A stretch of DNA of 64,000 bases from Lachnospiraceae bacterium (GTDB lineage Bacteria > Bacillota > Clostridia > Lachnospirales > Lachnospiraceae). The stretch lies in the NCBI GenBank assembly GCA_902363135.1, contig CABIZF010000002.1, forward strand, positions 1-64,000, written 5' to 3'. Shown here in pieces: positions 24,338 to 34,000 of this stretch. The position numbers and the translations under genes are program-made. Below the pieces are notes generated by a model. It made no database searches, was not told where the DNA came from, and worked only from the letters and a program-made list of their open reading frames with translations. Every line of letters starts with the position of its first letter. Position 1 is the first letter of the stretch.

Positions 24338-26353
24338 ATGAAGAAAAATAAAAAGATGCTGGCAACGATTGCTTCCGTATGCGCGATGGCGTGCAGCCTT
24401 CCGGTAAGTGCAGAAGCGGCGTCTGCATTGCCGATAAAAGCACTTGCAGAAAAAGCAGTCGATGCAAATCCGTATATGGCATCCGGAGATACAAACATCC
24501 ACCACGATGGTTACAATACAGACACGACCGATTCAGTATTGCCGGTAGCGATTTATCCGGAGATCAATGTTTCCTATGAGAAAGTCAATGCGAACGCTTC
24601 ACCGGCGATTTTCTTTGATACGTACGGACATGCCATCGTACCGCTGCTCGGTGGTCTGGCGATTCGGGATATCAATGCGGATGAGACGACGACAGAAGGA
24701 TATTTTTCACCGAAGCAGCATGATACGGGCGATTATGTGATCCAGAGCTCGTACTCGTTTGTTGATGAGAGCAACCGTATCGTATGTCCGACGAGTAATA
24801 ATCATGTCCTGATGCTGAAAGCGACGGATGAGGATGGCAATGTGCTGCCGGAATTTGAAAAGGTGCTGGATATCGATATCAAAGCAGCGGCAGAAGAGAA
24901 GCTCGGAAAGACGCTGGATCAGAATCTGCTGGCGGTCGTATTTGACTATGAGGGGAACCTGTGGTTTGCGACCGGAGGGTTCAGGATTTATCCGGACCGG
25001 CAGCAGCAGGGCGCGATCGGCTATATTTCACGGACGGCAATTGATGCCATCTTAAACGGAGAAGAGACAAATCTGTCGGATGCGGTATTTGTACAGGAGC
25101 TGACACCGGGCGAAGGCGCGGAGAATGGCATTGCGGCTTCGGCAGACGGTGCGGTGATCCTGACGAATCAGAACTGCTATCTGCTGCAGGCAGATGAGGG
25201 TGTAAAGGTCGCATGGAGCACGCCTTATGAGAGCATCGGGGCGAAGGAGAGCAAAGAGGGCGATGAGACGACCGGAGGCGGCCTGGCCTGGGGCAGCGGA
25301 TGCTCCCCATCACTGACGAAGGATCTTGTGATGTTTACGGACAATCAGGATCCGGTGAATCTGATTGCGCTGGATATGAAGACCGGTGAGAAGGTCGCAA
25401 GCCTGCCGGTGCTCGATGAGCTTCCTGAGGGAGTGCAGGTATCGGTGGAAAACTCCGCGATCGTATACGACGACGGGGAAGGCACCGTCAGCACGGTCGT
25501 GTGCAACTGGTTCGGCGCGGGAAGCGCAGAGCTTGGCAATGCCGACAGCGATTCCTCGATCCAGAGCTATGCGAATATTTACGATATCAACTGGCTGAGG
25601 CAGGGCAATAAGATGATTATGCCGGGGGTAGAGCGTGTCGACACCGTGAAGACAGAGAACGGCTATGAGATGAAGAGCATCTGGTGCAGAGATGATCTGC
25701 GGGATACGTCGATGATGAAGCTTTCGACGGCGACCGGCTACATCTACGGCTATGTACAGGATATCAATACCGGCATGTGGCAGTATATTGTGCTGGATTT
25801 CGAGACCGGCGAGACCGTATTTACGATGGATATCGCGAATAAATACGGCTATAACAATATGGCGATCGGCATGTACGCCGGTGACAGCGGAAACGCGCTG
25901 TACTGTCCGACCGGCTATCTGGAGCTTCTGCGGTTGCAGGATCGCTTCGTTTATCTGCCGGAGATGCCATACCGGGAAGCTGACCTCGATCTGGCCAATC
26001 GGAATGTGCTGAGTCAGGAAGACTTTGAGGCAGCAGGAGGCGTTGGAACAGTCATGGGCTGGCTGAATACGGTGACGGTGGAAAATGTACATCCGAATAC
26101 GACAGTGGCGCTGCGGATGAACGGATTGTCCGGCACGGCAGGCGACCTGCACCTGTATGCATATGGAGCAGATGGCATGCTGCAGGAGGTACCATCTGAG
26201 CTGTGGCATATCCAGACAGAAGATGGCAGTTTACCGGATACACTGGAAGCGGATACCCTGTATGAAGTGCATATGACCGTGGAAGATGGCGGAAGCTTTG
26301 ACCTGGATGGAGCAGAGAAGGAAATACAGCTGTCCGCGGTGCTTGCGAAGTAA
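24338..26353 (+). CDS. Secreted beta-propeller-like protein, unknown function
   Basis: 671 residues from ATG 24338 (AGAAAGGAG upstream). Signal peptide MKKNKKMLATIASVCAMACS LPVSAEA, cleaved near SAEA-A. The body has repeated blade-like strands (LLAVVFDYEGNLWFATGG, AIGYISRTAID, IYDINWLRQGNKMIM, YVQDINTGMWQYIVLDFETG), suggesting a propeller to about residue 560. A short beta domain follows at the C-terminus. No sorting signal and no clear catalytic motif; Cys/Trp clusters (WCRDDLRD) may be binding sites. It is divergent from the AgrA/C-like pair and probably their target. Confidence 0.6.
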   Translation: MKKNKKMLATIASVCAMACSLPVSAEAASALPIKALAEKAVDANPYMASGDTNIHHDGYNTDTTDSVLPVAIYPEINVSYEKVNANASPAIFFDTYGHAIVPLLGGLAIRDINADETTTEGYFSPKQHDTGDYVIQSSYSFVDESNRIVCPTSNNHVLMLKATDEDGNVLPEFEKVLDIDIKAAAEEKLGKTLDQNLLAVVFDYEGNLWFATGGFRIYPDRQQQGAIGYISRTAIDAILNGEETNLSDAVFVQELTPGEGAENGIAASADGAVILTNQNCYLLQADEGVKVAWSTPYESIGAKESKEGDETTGGGLAWGSGCSPSLTKDLVMFTDNQDPVNLIALDMKTGEKVASLPVLDELPEGVQVSVENSAIVYDDGEGTVSTVVCNWFGAGSAELGNADSDSSIQSYANIYDINWLRQGNKMIMPGVERVDTVKTENGYEMKSIWCRDDLRDTSMMKLSTATGYIYGYVQDINTGMWQYIVLDFETGETVFTMDIANKYGYNNMAIGMYAGDSGNALYCPTGYLELLRLQDRFVYLPEMPYREADLDLANRNVLSQEDFEAAGGVGTVMGWLNTVTVENVHPNTTVALRMNGLSGTAGDLHLYAYGADGMLQEVPSELWHIQTEDGSLPDTLEADTLYEVHMTVEDGGSFDLDGAEKEIQLSAVLAK

Positions 26354-26444
26354 AAATGCCGGGGCATTCTTGAAAAAATGTTGCTTTTATCTTATGATAG
26401 AACAGATGTCTGGAATGAAATAATGAAAAGATAGGAGAAAGCAT

Positions 26445-26873
26445 ATGAGCAACGTAAACAAGACATGCAAAGTACACTACACAGGAACCTTCAATGATGG
26501 AACAAAATTTGATTCTTCTTATGATCGCGGTGAGCCGTTGGAGTTTGTCTGTGGTGCAGGCATGATGATCAAAGGGTTTGATGAAGCGGTAAAGGACATG
26601 GAAGTCGGACAGATCATCGATATCCATCTGATGCCGGAAGAGGCATACGGCATGCCGGATCCGGAGAACGTATTTACAGTACCGCTTGCCCAGCTGCCGG
26701 GAGCAGAGAATCTTGAGGCAGGACAGCAGGTCTACCTGACGAGCGCGAGTGGTCAGCCATTTCCGGTGACCGTGGTGAGCCGTGATGAGACAACGATCAC
26801 GTTTGACGCAAATCACGAGATGGCAGGCAAGGAGCTGAATTTCCGGATCGAGCTGGTGGAAGTCGCAGAGTAA
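26445..26873 (+). CDS. slyD: SlyD-like FKBP peptidyl-prolyl isomerase
   Basis: 142 residues. FKBP N-terminal part VHYTGTFNDGTKFDSSYDRG, then the Ile/Phe-lined pocket (IKGFDEAVKDMEVGQ), the insert-in-flap segment about 70-125 (MPDPENVFTVPLAQLPG), and the closing NHEMAGKELNFRIELVEV, typical of SlyD-type FKBPs. It catalyses prolyl cis-trans isomerisation and acts as a folding helper in the cytosol. GATAGGAG precedes the ATG. The His-rich metal tail of E. coli SlyD is absent. A terminator at 27151 probably ends its transcript after a repeat copy. Confidence 0.9.
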   Translation: MSNVNKTCKVHYTGTFNDGTKFDSSYDRGEPLEFVCGAGMMIKGFDEAVKDMEVGQIIDIHLMPEEAYGMPDPENVFTVPLAQLPGAENLEAGQQVYLTSASGQPFPVTVVSRDETTITFDANHEMAGKELNFRIELVEVAE

Positions 26874-26883
26874 GGATGTGAAC

Positions 26884-27067
26884 ACAGATAAGCATTCCCC
26901 CGCTTCAAGTGCGCGGAGCACTAAGCGGCGGGTGAGGGGGATGCTTATGTCAGTGAGAGTTGAAAGCTCCCACTGACAGATCGCGAAGCGACTGCGTTCA
27001 TGAGCAAGTAGCGAAGCTAGGCCCTGTCAGCAGAGCTGCAGGGATGGATTGCGAATGTCCGCTTTAC
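26884..27067 (+). repeat. Interspersed palindromic repeat, copy E
   Basis: It keeps the fold of copies B and C, but with different arm sequences: GATAAGCATTCCCCCGCTT pairs with AAGCGG...GGGGGATGCTTA. The inner loop CAAGTGCGCGGAGCACTA pairs GTGC with GCAC, where copy B pairs TTGC with GCAA. A hairpin with CAGTG.GAG arms follows, then the common AGCAAGTAGCGAAGCTAGG, CCCTG...CAGGG and GATTGCGAATGTCCGCTT. The pairing is kept although bases changed. Confidence 0.75.
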
Positions 27068-27150
27068 GTACCAGATGCTTCTATAGAAAACCGCCAAATA
27101 GTGTGTTTAACCAGATTAAAATAGTCAGAAAATTAAATAGAATGACGGAA

Positions 27151-27187
27151 AATATCCCATCATAAAAAAGATGGGATATTTTTTTTT
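27151..27187 (+). terminator. Strong rho-independent terminator
   Basis: AATATCCCATC, loop ATAAAAAA, GATGGGATATT, then T-run of nine. It lies between repeat E and the adhesin promoter and most likely ends the slyD transcript. Confidence 0.85.
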
Positions 27188-27197
27188 GAAAAAACGC

Positions 27198-27233
27198 AAA
27201 TGTGACCGAAATGTGACCGCCATATGATAGAAT
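27198..27233 (+). promoter_or_regulatory. Adhesin promoter with tandem 11-bp repeats
   Basis: AAATGTGACCG occurs twice in direct contact (27198-27208, 27209-27219), one helix turn apart. TAGAAT (27228-27233) is the -10. No good -35 exists at the proper distance (ACCGAA), so an activator bound to the repeats probably drives it. Confidence 0.55.
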
Positions 27234-27311
27234 TAATATCAAGTAAAAATCAGTGAATTGATTATGAAAAAGAACGGGAGGCTATCTCACTGAAGAAAAG
27301 GAGGATACACT

Positions 27312-27983
27312 ATGAGGAAGAGGTTGAGGCTCAAAAAGATGGTGTCTGCGCTATTGGCAGTGGCCATGATCGGACAGAGCTGTCTGGTAACAACCGCAGG
27401 TGATCTGACGGATGATGCGGTAATCGTGGCAATGCAGGAGCAGGCCGCGGCAGAAGAGGCCGCAGCCGCGGAAGGCAGCAGAGGAAAAAGCGGCGCAGGA
27501 AGCGGCAGCGGCGCAGAAGGCAGCAGAAGAAAAAGCAGCGCAGGAAGCGGCAGCGGCGCAGAAGGCAGCAGAAGAAAAAGCAGCGCAGGAAGCGGCAGCG
27601 GCGCAGAAGGCAGCAGAAGAAAAAGCAGCGCAGGAAGCGGCGGCAGCACAGAAGGCAGCAGAAGAGGCTGCTGCGCAGAAGGCTGCGGAGGATGCAGCAG
27701 CGCAGAAGGCAGCGGAAGATGCAGCGGCACAGAAGGCAGCAGAGGAAGCGGCCGCAGCACAGAAGGCTGCAGAGGAAGCAGCGGCAGCACAGAAGGCAGC
27801 GGAAGATGCAGCGGCACAGAAGGCAGCGGAGGAAGCAGCAGCGCAGGAAGCGGCAGCAGCACAGAAGGCAGCGGAAGATGCAGCAGCACAGAAGGCAGCA
27901 GAAGAGGCCGCGGCGCAGAAGGCTGCAGAGGAAGCGGCAGCAGCACAGAAGGCAGCGGAAGATGCAGCGGCACAAAAGGCTGA
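27312..27983 (+). CDS. Signal-peptide ORF of the split giant adhesin
   Basis: ATG 27312 preceded by AAAAGGAGG. Codons 1-53 encode a signal peptide ([30 protein letters not shown]) and the start of a helical Ala/Glu stretch ([11 protein letters not shown]). At 27470/27471 two bases (CA of an expected CAG codon) are missing. Beyond that the true repeat frame is +1, and this ORF reads Gly/Ser-rich shadow sequence ([11 protein letters not shown]) to a TGA at 27981. In the right frame the repeat [15 protein letters not shown] continues into the body. The signal and body are therefore one gene, cut by a 2-bp lesion. Confidence 0.6.
   Translation: MRKRLRLKKMVSALLAVAMIGQSCLVTTAGDLTDDAVIVAMQEQAAAEEAAAAEGSRGKSGAGSGSGAEGSRRKSSAGSGSGAEGSRRKSSAGSGSGAEGSRRKSSAGSGGSTEGSRRGCCAEGCGGCSSAEGSGRCSGTEGSRGSGRSTEGCRGSSGSTEGSGRCSGTEGSGGSSSAGSGSSTEGSGRCSSTEGSRRGRGAEGCRGSGSSTEGSGRCSGTKG
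27481..27660 (+). repeat. Four near-identical 45-bp tandem repeats
   Basis: Units at 27481, 27526, 27571 and 27616 each encode [15 protein letters not shown] in the body frame. More degenerate 15-codon and 9-codon variants continue to 28090. The region forms a long Ala/Glu/Gln helix or coiled coil after the signal peptide. Such repeats are prone to slippage. Confidence 0.85.
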
Positions 27984-28008
27984 AGAAGAGGCCGCGGCGC
28001 AGAAGGCC

Positions 28009-31000
28009 GTGGAGGAAAAAGCAGCGCAGGAAGCGGCGGCAGCACAAAAGGCTGCAGAAGAGACCGCAGCGCAGGAAAAAGCAGCGCAGGAGATCACGTA
28101 TCGCGTGACCTTTGAAGCGCATGCGACGGATTACGGAAGCATTTATGTCCGGGGCGAATCCGGTCCGATCGCATCTGTTTCCAATTATTATAAGGAAGTA
28201 AAAGAAAACGGATCCTTTGCATTTACGATCCACGCAAACGATGGCTATGAGGTAGAGCATGTCCGTTATGCCGATACGAATGCGGAGCTTCCGAAGAATG
28301 CACAGGGCGCTTATGAAATCGCAGCTGTGACAAGAAATGTAAAGGTAGTAGTTACATATAAGATTGTTCCACAGGAGACTGCAGATGCTGCAGTGGAGAC
28401 GGAAGCTGACGAAGGACAGACCGAAGCGCCGACGGATGAGTCTGAGACGGAGGAAGACCGGGAGGCAGAAACTGAGGTCGGAACAGAGAACGCAACAGAA
28501 GAAAGTACGGAGGCAGAGTCCGAGTATGAGACGGAGCCGGGTACAGAGGTGGAAAGCGAGACAGAATCGGAGAACGAAGAAGAAATTTTGATGCCGGAGT
28601 TTCATTACAATGGTGTCTGCAATGGAATTGCAGTAGCTATCCAGGCTCCGGAAGGGGTATTCCCGGAAGGAACAAAAACAGTCCTTGCAGCACCATCGGC
28701 GGAGAGTCTTGCAGCGGCGGCAGCGGCGGCAGGTCAGGATGTATCCGACCTGATGGGCGTGGATATCACATTCCGATATGACGGAAAAGAAATCCAGCCG
28801 ACAAGTGCAGTAAAGGTATCCTTTAGAGCAGCGGAAATCGCGGACGCAGAGATTTCAAATGTTTATCATGTGTCAGACGGTGGTGCCGTGCAGGCGGTTA
28901 CAGCGAGCCAGTCAGGTGCAAGCCTGGGTTTTACTGCGGATAGCTTTTCTACCTGGATATTCCCGACCGCAGGCGGAGCAGTCGCTCCGGCAAGCATTCT
29001 GGAGCCGGAGACAAGCATCGCAACGTATGTATTTAACGCAGACGGCGCAACCGTTGACACACAGTACATTACGAGAGGTGATACATTGTCCGAGCCGGCA
29101 GCTCCGGTGAAAGAAGGACATCGGTTCATCGGATGGTACGTAGGAGAGACACCGGTAACCTTTGGTACGGTTAGCACAGTATCCGAAACGGCAGAGATCA
29201 TCGTCAAGGCCAGATTTGAGGAAGTATATTATGTCTTCTTCCATAATCCGGAAGGCGCGGTAGTCGCGACGAAGGAAGGACGCGCTGGCGATGAGATCAC
29301 GACATCGGATGTGACCTTTGCAGTGGGCGCAGAAGAATCCATTACCGGATGGTATTATTCCGGAAGTGCAGTCGAGAGTGTGACACTGTCAGACTCCAAT
29401 GTCGATTTATATGCAAAGGTAGAAAAAGGCTTCTGGGTGACCTATGATTCAGATGGCGGAAGCTATGTTGCACCGGAATTTTATCCGGCAGGAGAGACCG
29501 CAGAATTGTCAGCACAGCCGACGAAAAACGGCTACAGCTTTGAGGGCTGGTATGACGGTAATGCCGAAGTCACCAGTACAACAAAGAGCGTTTCCGTAAA
29601 AGCAAAATGGAAAGAAAATTCAAGCGCACAGTATCGCGTGATCTACTGGCAGCAGAAGGTGACCGATGATAAGAACGCGATGGATGCACAGAAGACCTAC
29701 GCATATGTAGCAACAGAAACCAAAACAGGCAGGCCGGGAACGACGGTGAACGTAAATGCAATCACGAAAAGCTTTAACGGATTTAAAAAGAATACCGTGA
29801 ACAGCAAGAGCGTTACGATTGCGGCAGACGGCAGCACGATTATGAATGTATATTATGATCGTGTTCTGTGTACGGTGAATTATTATGTAAGAGAAAATAG
29901 AAAATGGAATATCAAGCAGACCGTCACCGGTCTGTACGGGGCGAACCTGAAGGAAGGAGAATGGTGGACCGATTATTATTGGTACGCTCATAAGGATGGA
30001 GGAACCGGTTGTATTCTTCTGACCTCCTATGATTTCAAGACGGCAGGTTATGCAAATAATGAAGGAAATATTAGTTCAGATGGCGTTGTGACGACCTGTA
30101 ATTTTTACGGAACAAGAAAAGAAACCGGTGGTAAGGTTTATTATTACAACGAGCAGGCAGACGGCAGTTTCAAACTGGTAAACACAGTTACTACCGGCGG
30201 TGGCACATTGACAATTCACCAGAAGTATGCGGGCTATGATTTGTATAAGTATACGACTGGAAGGATTAGTGGGGAGCCGACAACTGCAGAATTCTGGAAA
30301 AATAAGACCTCTTGCAAGGATGGAGAGAAAGCATACGAGAAACCTGTTTATATTGCAAGTAAACTGCAGTCATTCCGGTTGGATTACTCAAACGGTGGAG
30401 AAGTTCAGCATCATGAAACGGTAAAATATACCGCATCCCTGAACGGATATGATGCAAAGTTTACACCGACAACCAGACCGGCTACGGTAGATGCAAATTA
30501 TACGTTTGATGGCTGGTACAGCGATCCGGAGTGTACGAAGAAATTTGATTTCAATACGACAATGCCGGCAACGAATATAGTAGTATATGCAGGCTGGAAG
30601 GCACCGGAAGTCCGGGTAACGGCACACAGAAGCCCGGAAGATACGACGGGTGTAAATGTAGAGGCAGCATATGGCGAATCGGTAGATGAGAATCTGCTTC
30701 CGGCGATTTCGTATGATGCGGAGACACAGGAATTTCTTGGATGGTTTACAAGAAATGCAGACGGCTCTTACAGACCGTGGGATTTCAGTACAAAAATCTA
30801 TTCCGATGTAGATCTGTATGCACGTGTGATCAGTAAGGGCACCTTTAAGGTAACCTATGATGCGAATGGCGGAACAGGCACCGTAGAAGATGGCAGAGCA
30901 TATGCACAGGGCGCAAAAGCAGATGTGAAGGCAATCACCGGAATTACAGCGCCGACAGGAAAGACATTCTTATACTGGAGCCTTAACGCTGATGGATCGG

Positions 31001-34000
31001 GTAAGAAATATTATCCGAATAACACGATCGAAATCGAAGGAGACATCACCTTATATGCAATCTGGGGTGATACGACCACAACCTTACTGACCTATAACGG
31101 AAACGGTGGAGCAACCAGTGATGGTAAAACAAAAGTAGTGGTATCCGGACTTAAGAATAACCAGAAGGTAAAAGCAGAAGGTGCAATTTTTACCCGTACC
31201 GGTTATAAGTTTATCGGATGGAGCACAAACTCTGAGGCAACAGCTGCAGAATATGCAGCAGGTGCGGATGTGATCGTTCATGCGGATGAAACAGTGAATG
31301 TGCTTTATGCAGTCTGGGAAATCCGGAACGATTATCGGTATACGGTTCATTATTACTGGAACGACACAACAGAAAAAGTAGCAGAGGATAAGGTTGTTAC
31401 GAATCAGACGTATAACGAAACAATAACGGAAAGCCCAATTGCAATTGAGGGATATACGCCTGTAAATTCTGGCAGCCAGGAAATGGTAATAGATGCGGAG
31501 AATAAAACGATTACATTCTATTACTATAAGAACGTAGGACTGACAGCAAACAGCGATACGAAGGTCTATAATGGGCAGGAGCAGAGCGTAAGCGGATTTA
31601 CCGGAGCACCGGAGGGAGCAGATTTCTCGGCTATCCAGGTGGGTGCAAAGGGAACAGACGCTGGCGAGTATCTGGCAGCATTTGCTGAAGGAACAATCGG
31701 AACCGTTGATAAAACTGAAAAGTATATTGTAAAGGGGGCTACGGACGGCAAGCTGACGATCAAGCCGGTAGCGGATGAAGTGGTAGTAACTATCGAGGGA
31801 AACCATGACAGCAAGGTCTACGACGGAACAGAGCATGTGGTAACCGGCTATGAAGTAACGGAAATCAGCAATGTACTGTATACGAAGGACAACTTTAGCT
31901 TCAGCGGAAATGCAGAAGCAAAGCGTACAGCTGTAGGAAAGACCGATATGGGCCTGACGGCAGCAAACTTTAAAAATGAAAGTGCGAATTTCAGCAATGT
32001 AACCTTTAAGGTAACGGATGGCTATATGGAAATTACTCCAGCTGGAGATGCAGTAGTAGTAACCATTGAAGGAAACAATGCCAGCGCAGTCTACGACGGA
32101 GCAGAGCATAAGGTAACCGGCTATACGGTAGTATCCATCAGCAATAAGCTGTATCAGGAAAGCGATTTCAGCTTCAGCGGAACAGCGGAGGCGAAGCGCA
32201 CGGAAGCCGGAACGACCTATATGGGTCTGAAGGAAGAGCATTTTAAAAACAAAAATGCAAACTTCAGTAAAGTAATATTCAATGTAACAGATGGTTATAT
32301 GGAGATCACACCGGTAGCGGATGAAGTGGTAGTAACCATCGCAGGAAACAATGCCAGCGCAGTCTACGACGGAACAGAGCATAAGGTAACCGGCTATAAG
32401 GTAACCGCTATCAGCAATGAGCTGTATAAGGAAAGCGATTTCAGCTTCAGCGGAACGGCCGAGGCGAAGCGTACGGAAGCCGGAACAACCTATATGGGCC
32501 TGAAGGCAGAGGATTTTGCAAATAAGAGTGCGAACTTCAGCAATGTAACCTTTGAGATAACAGACGGTTACATGGAGATCACACCGGTCACGGAAGAAGT
32601 GGTAGTAACTATCGTAGGAAACAATGCCAGCGCAGTCTACGACGGAACAGAGCATAAGGTAACCGGCTATACGGTAGTATCCATCAGCAATAAGCTGTAT
32701 AAGGAAAGCGATTTCAGCTTCAGCGGAACAGCGGAGGCGAAGCGCACGGAAGCCGGAACGACCTATATGGGTCTGACGGCAGAGGATTTTGCAAACAAGA
32801 GTGCGAACTTCAGCAATGTAACCTTTAAGGTAACAGATGGCTACATGGAGATCACACCGGTCACAGATGAGGTGGTAATAACCATCGAAGGAAACCATGA
32901 CAGCAAGACCTACGACGGAACAGAGCATGTGGTAACCGGCTATGAAGTAACGGGAATCAGTAATGTACTGTATACGAAGGACAACTTCAGCTTCAGCGGA
33001 AATGCAGAAGCAAAGCGTACAGCTGTAGGAAAGACCGATATGGGCCTGACGGCAGCAAACTTCAAAAACGAAAGTGCAAACTTCAGCAATGTAACCTTTG
33101 CGGTGACAGATGGCTACATGGAAATTACTCCGGCTGGAGATGCAGTAGTAGTAACCATCGTAGGAAACAATGCCAGCGCAGTCTACGACGGAACAGAGCA
33201 TAAGGTAACCGGCTATACGGTAGTATCCATCAGCAATAAGCTGTATAAGGAAAGCGATTTCAGCTTCAGCGGAACAGCGGAGGCGAAGCGCACGGAAGCC
33301 GGAACGACCTATATGGGTCTGAAGGAAGAGCATTTTAAAAACAAAAATGCAAACTTTAGTAAAGTAATATTCAATGTGACAGATGGTTATATGGAGATCA
33401 CACCGGTAGCGGATGAAGTGGTAGTAACCATCGCAGGAAACAATGCCAGCGCAGTCTACGACGGAACAGAGCATAAGGTAACCGGCTATACGGTAGTATC
33501 CATCAGCAATAAGCTGTATAAGGAAAGCGATTTCAGCTTCAGCGGAACAGCCGAGGCGAAGCGTACGGAAGCCGGAACGACCTATATGGGCCTGAAGGCA
33601 GAGGATTTTGCAAATAAGAGTGCGAACTTCAGCAATGTAACCTTTGAGGTAACAGACGGCTACATGGAGATCACGCCGGTAGTGGATGAAGTGGTAGTAA
33701 CCATCGCAGGAAACAATGCCAGCGCAGTCTACGACGGAACAGAGCATAAGGTAACCGGCTATACGGTAGTATCCATCAGCAATAAGCTGTATAAGGAAAG
33801 CGATTTCAGCTTCAGCGGAACAGCGGAGGCGAAGCGCACGGAAGCCGGAACGACCTATATGGGTCTGACGGCAGAGGATTTTGCAAACAGGAGTGCGAAC
33901 TTTGCCAATGTAACCTTTAAGGTAACAGATGGCTACATGGAGATCACACCGGTCACAGATGAGGTGGTAGTAACCATCGAAGGAAACAATGACAGCGCGG

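Noticed and set aside
25310..26209. 299-codon minus-strand ORF in the secreted propeller-like gene
   Set aside because: Shadow of a well-supported plus-strand gene; no start signal and no domain.
27471..27983. Gly/Ser-rich low-complexity tail of the signal-peptide ORF as a real domain
   Set aside because: The same DNA in the +1 frame gives regular [15 protein letters not shown] repeats continuous with the body, so the Gly/Ser reading is out of frame.
27481..28090. CRISPR array
   Set aside because: Units are head-to-tail without spacers and code for a helical protein segment.
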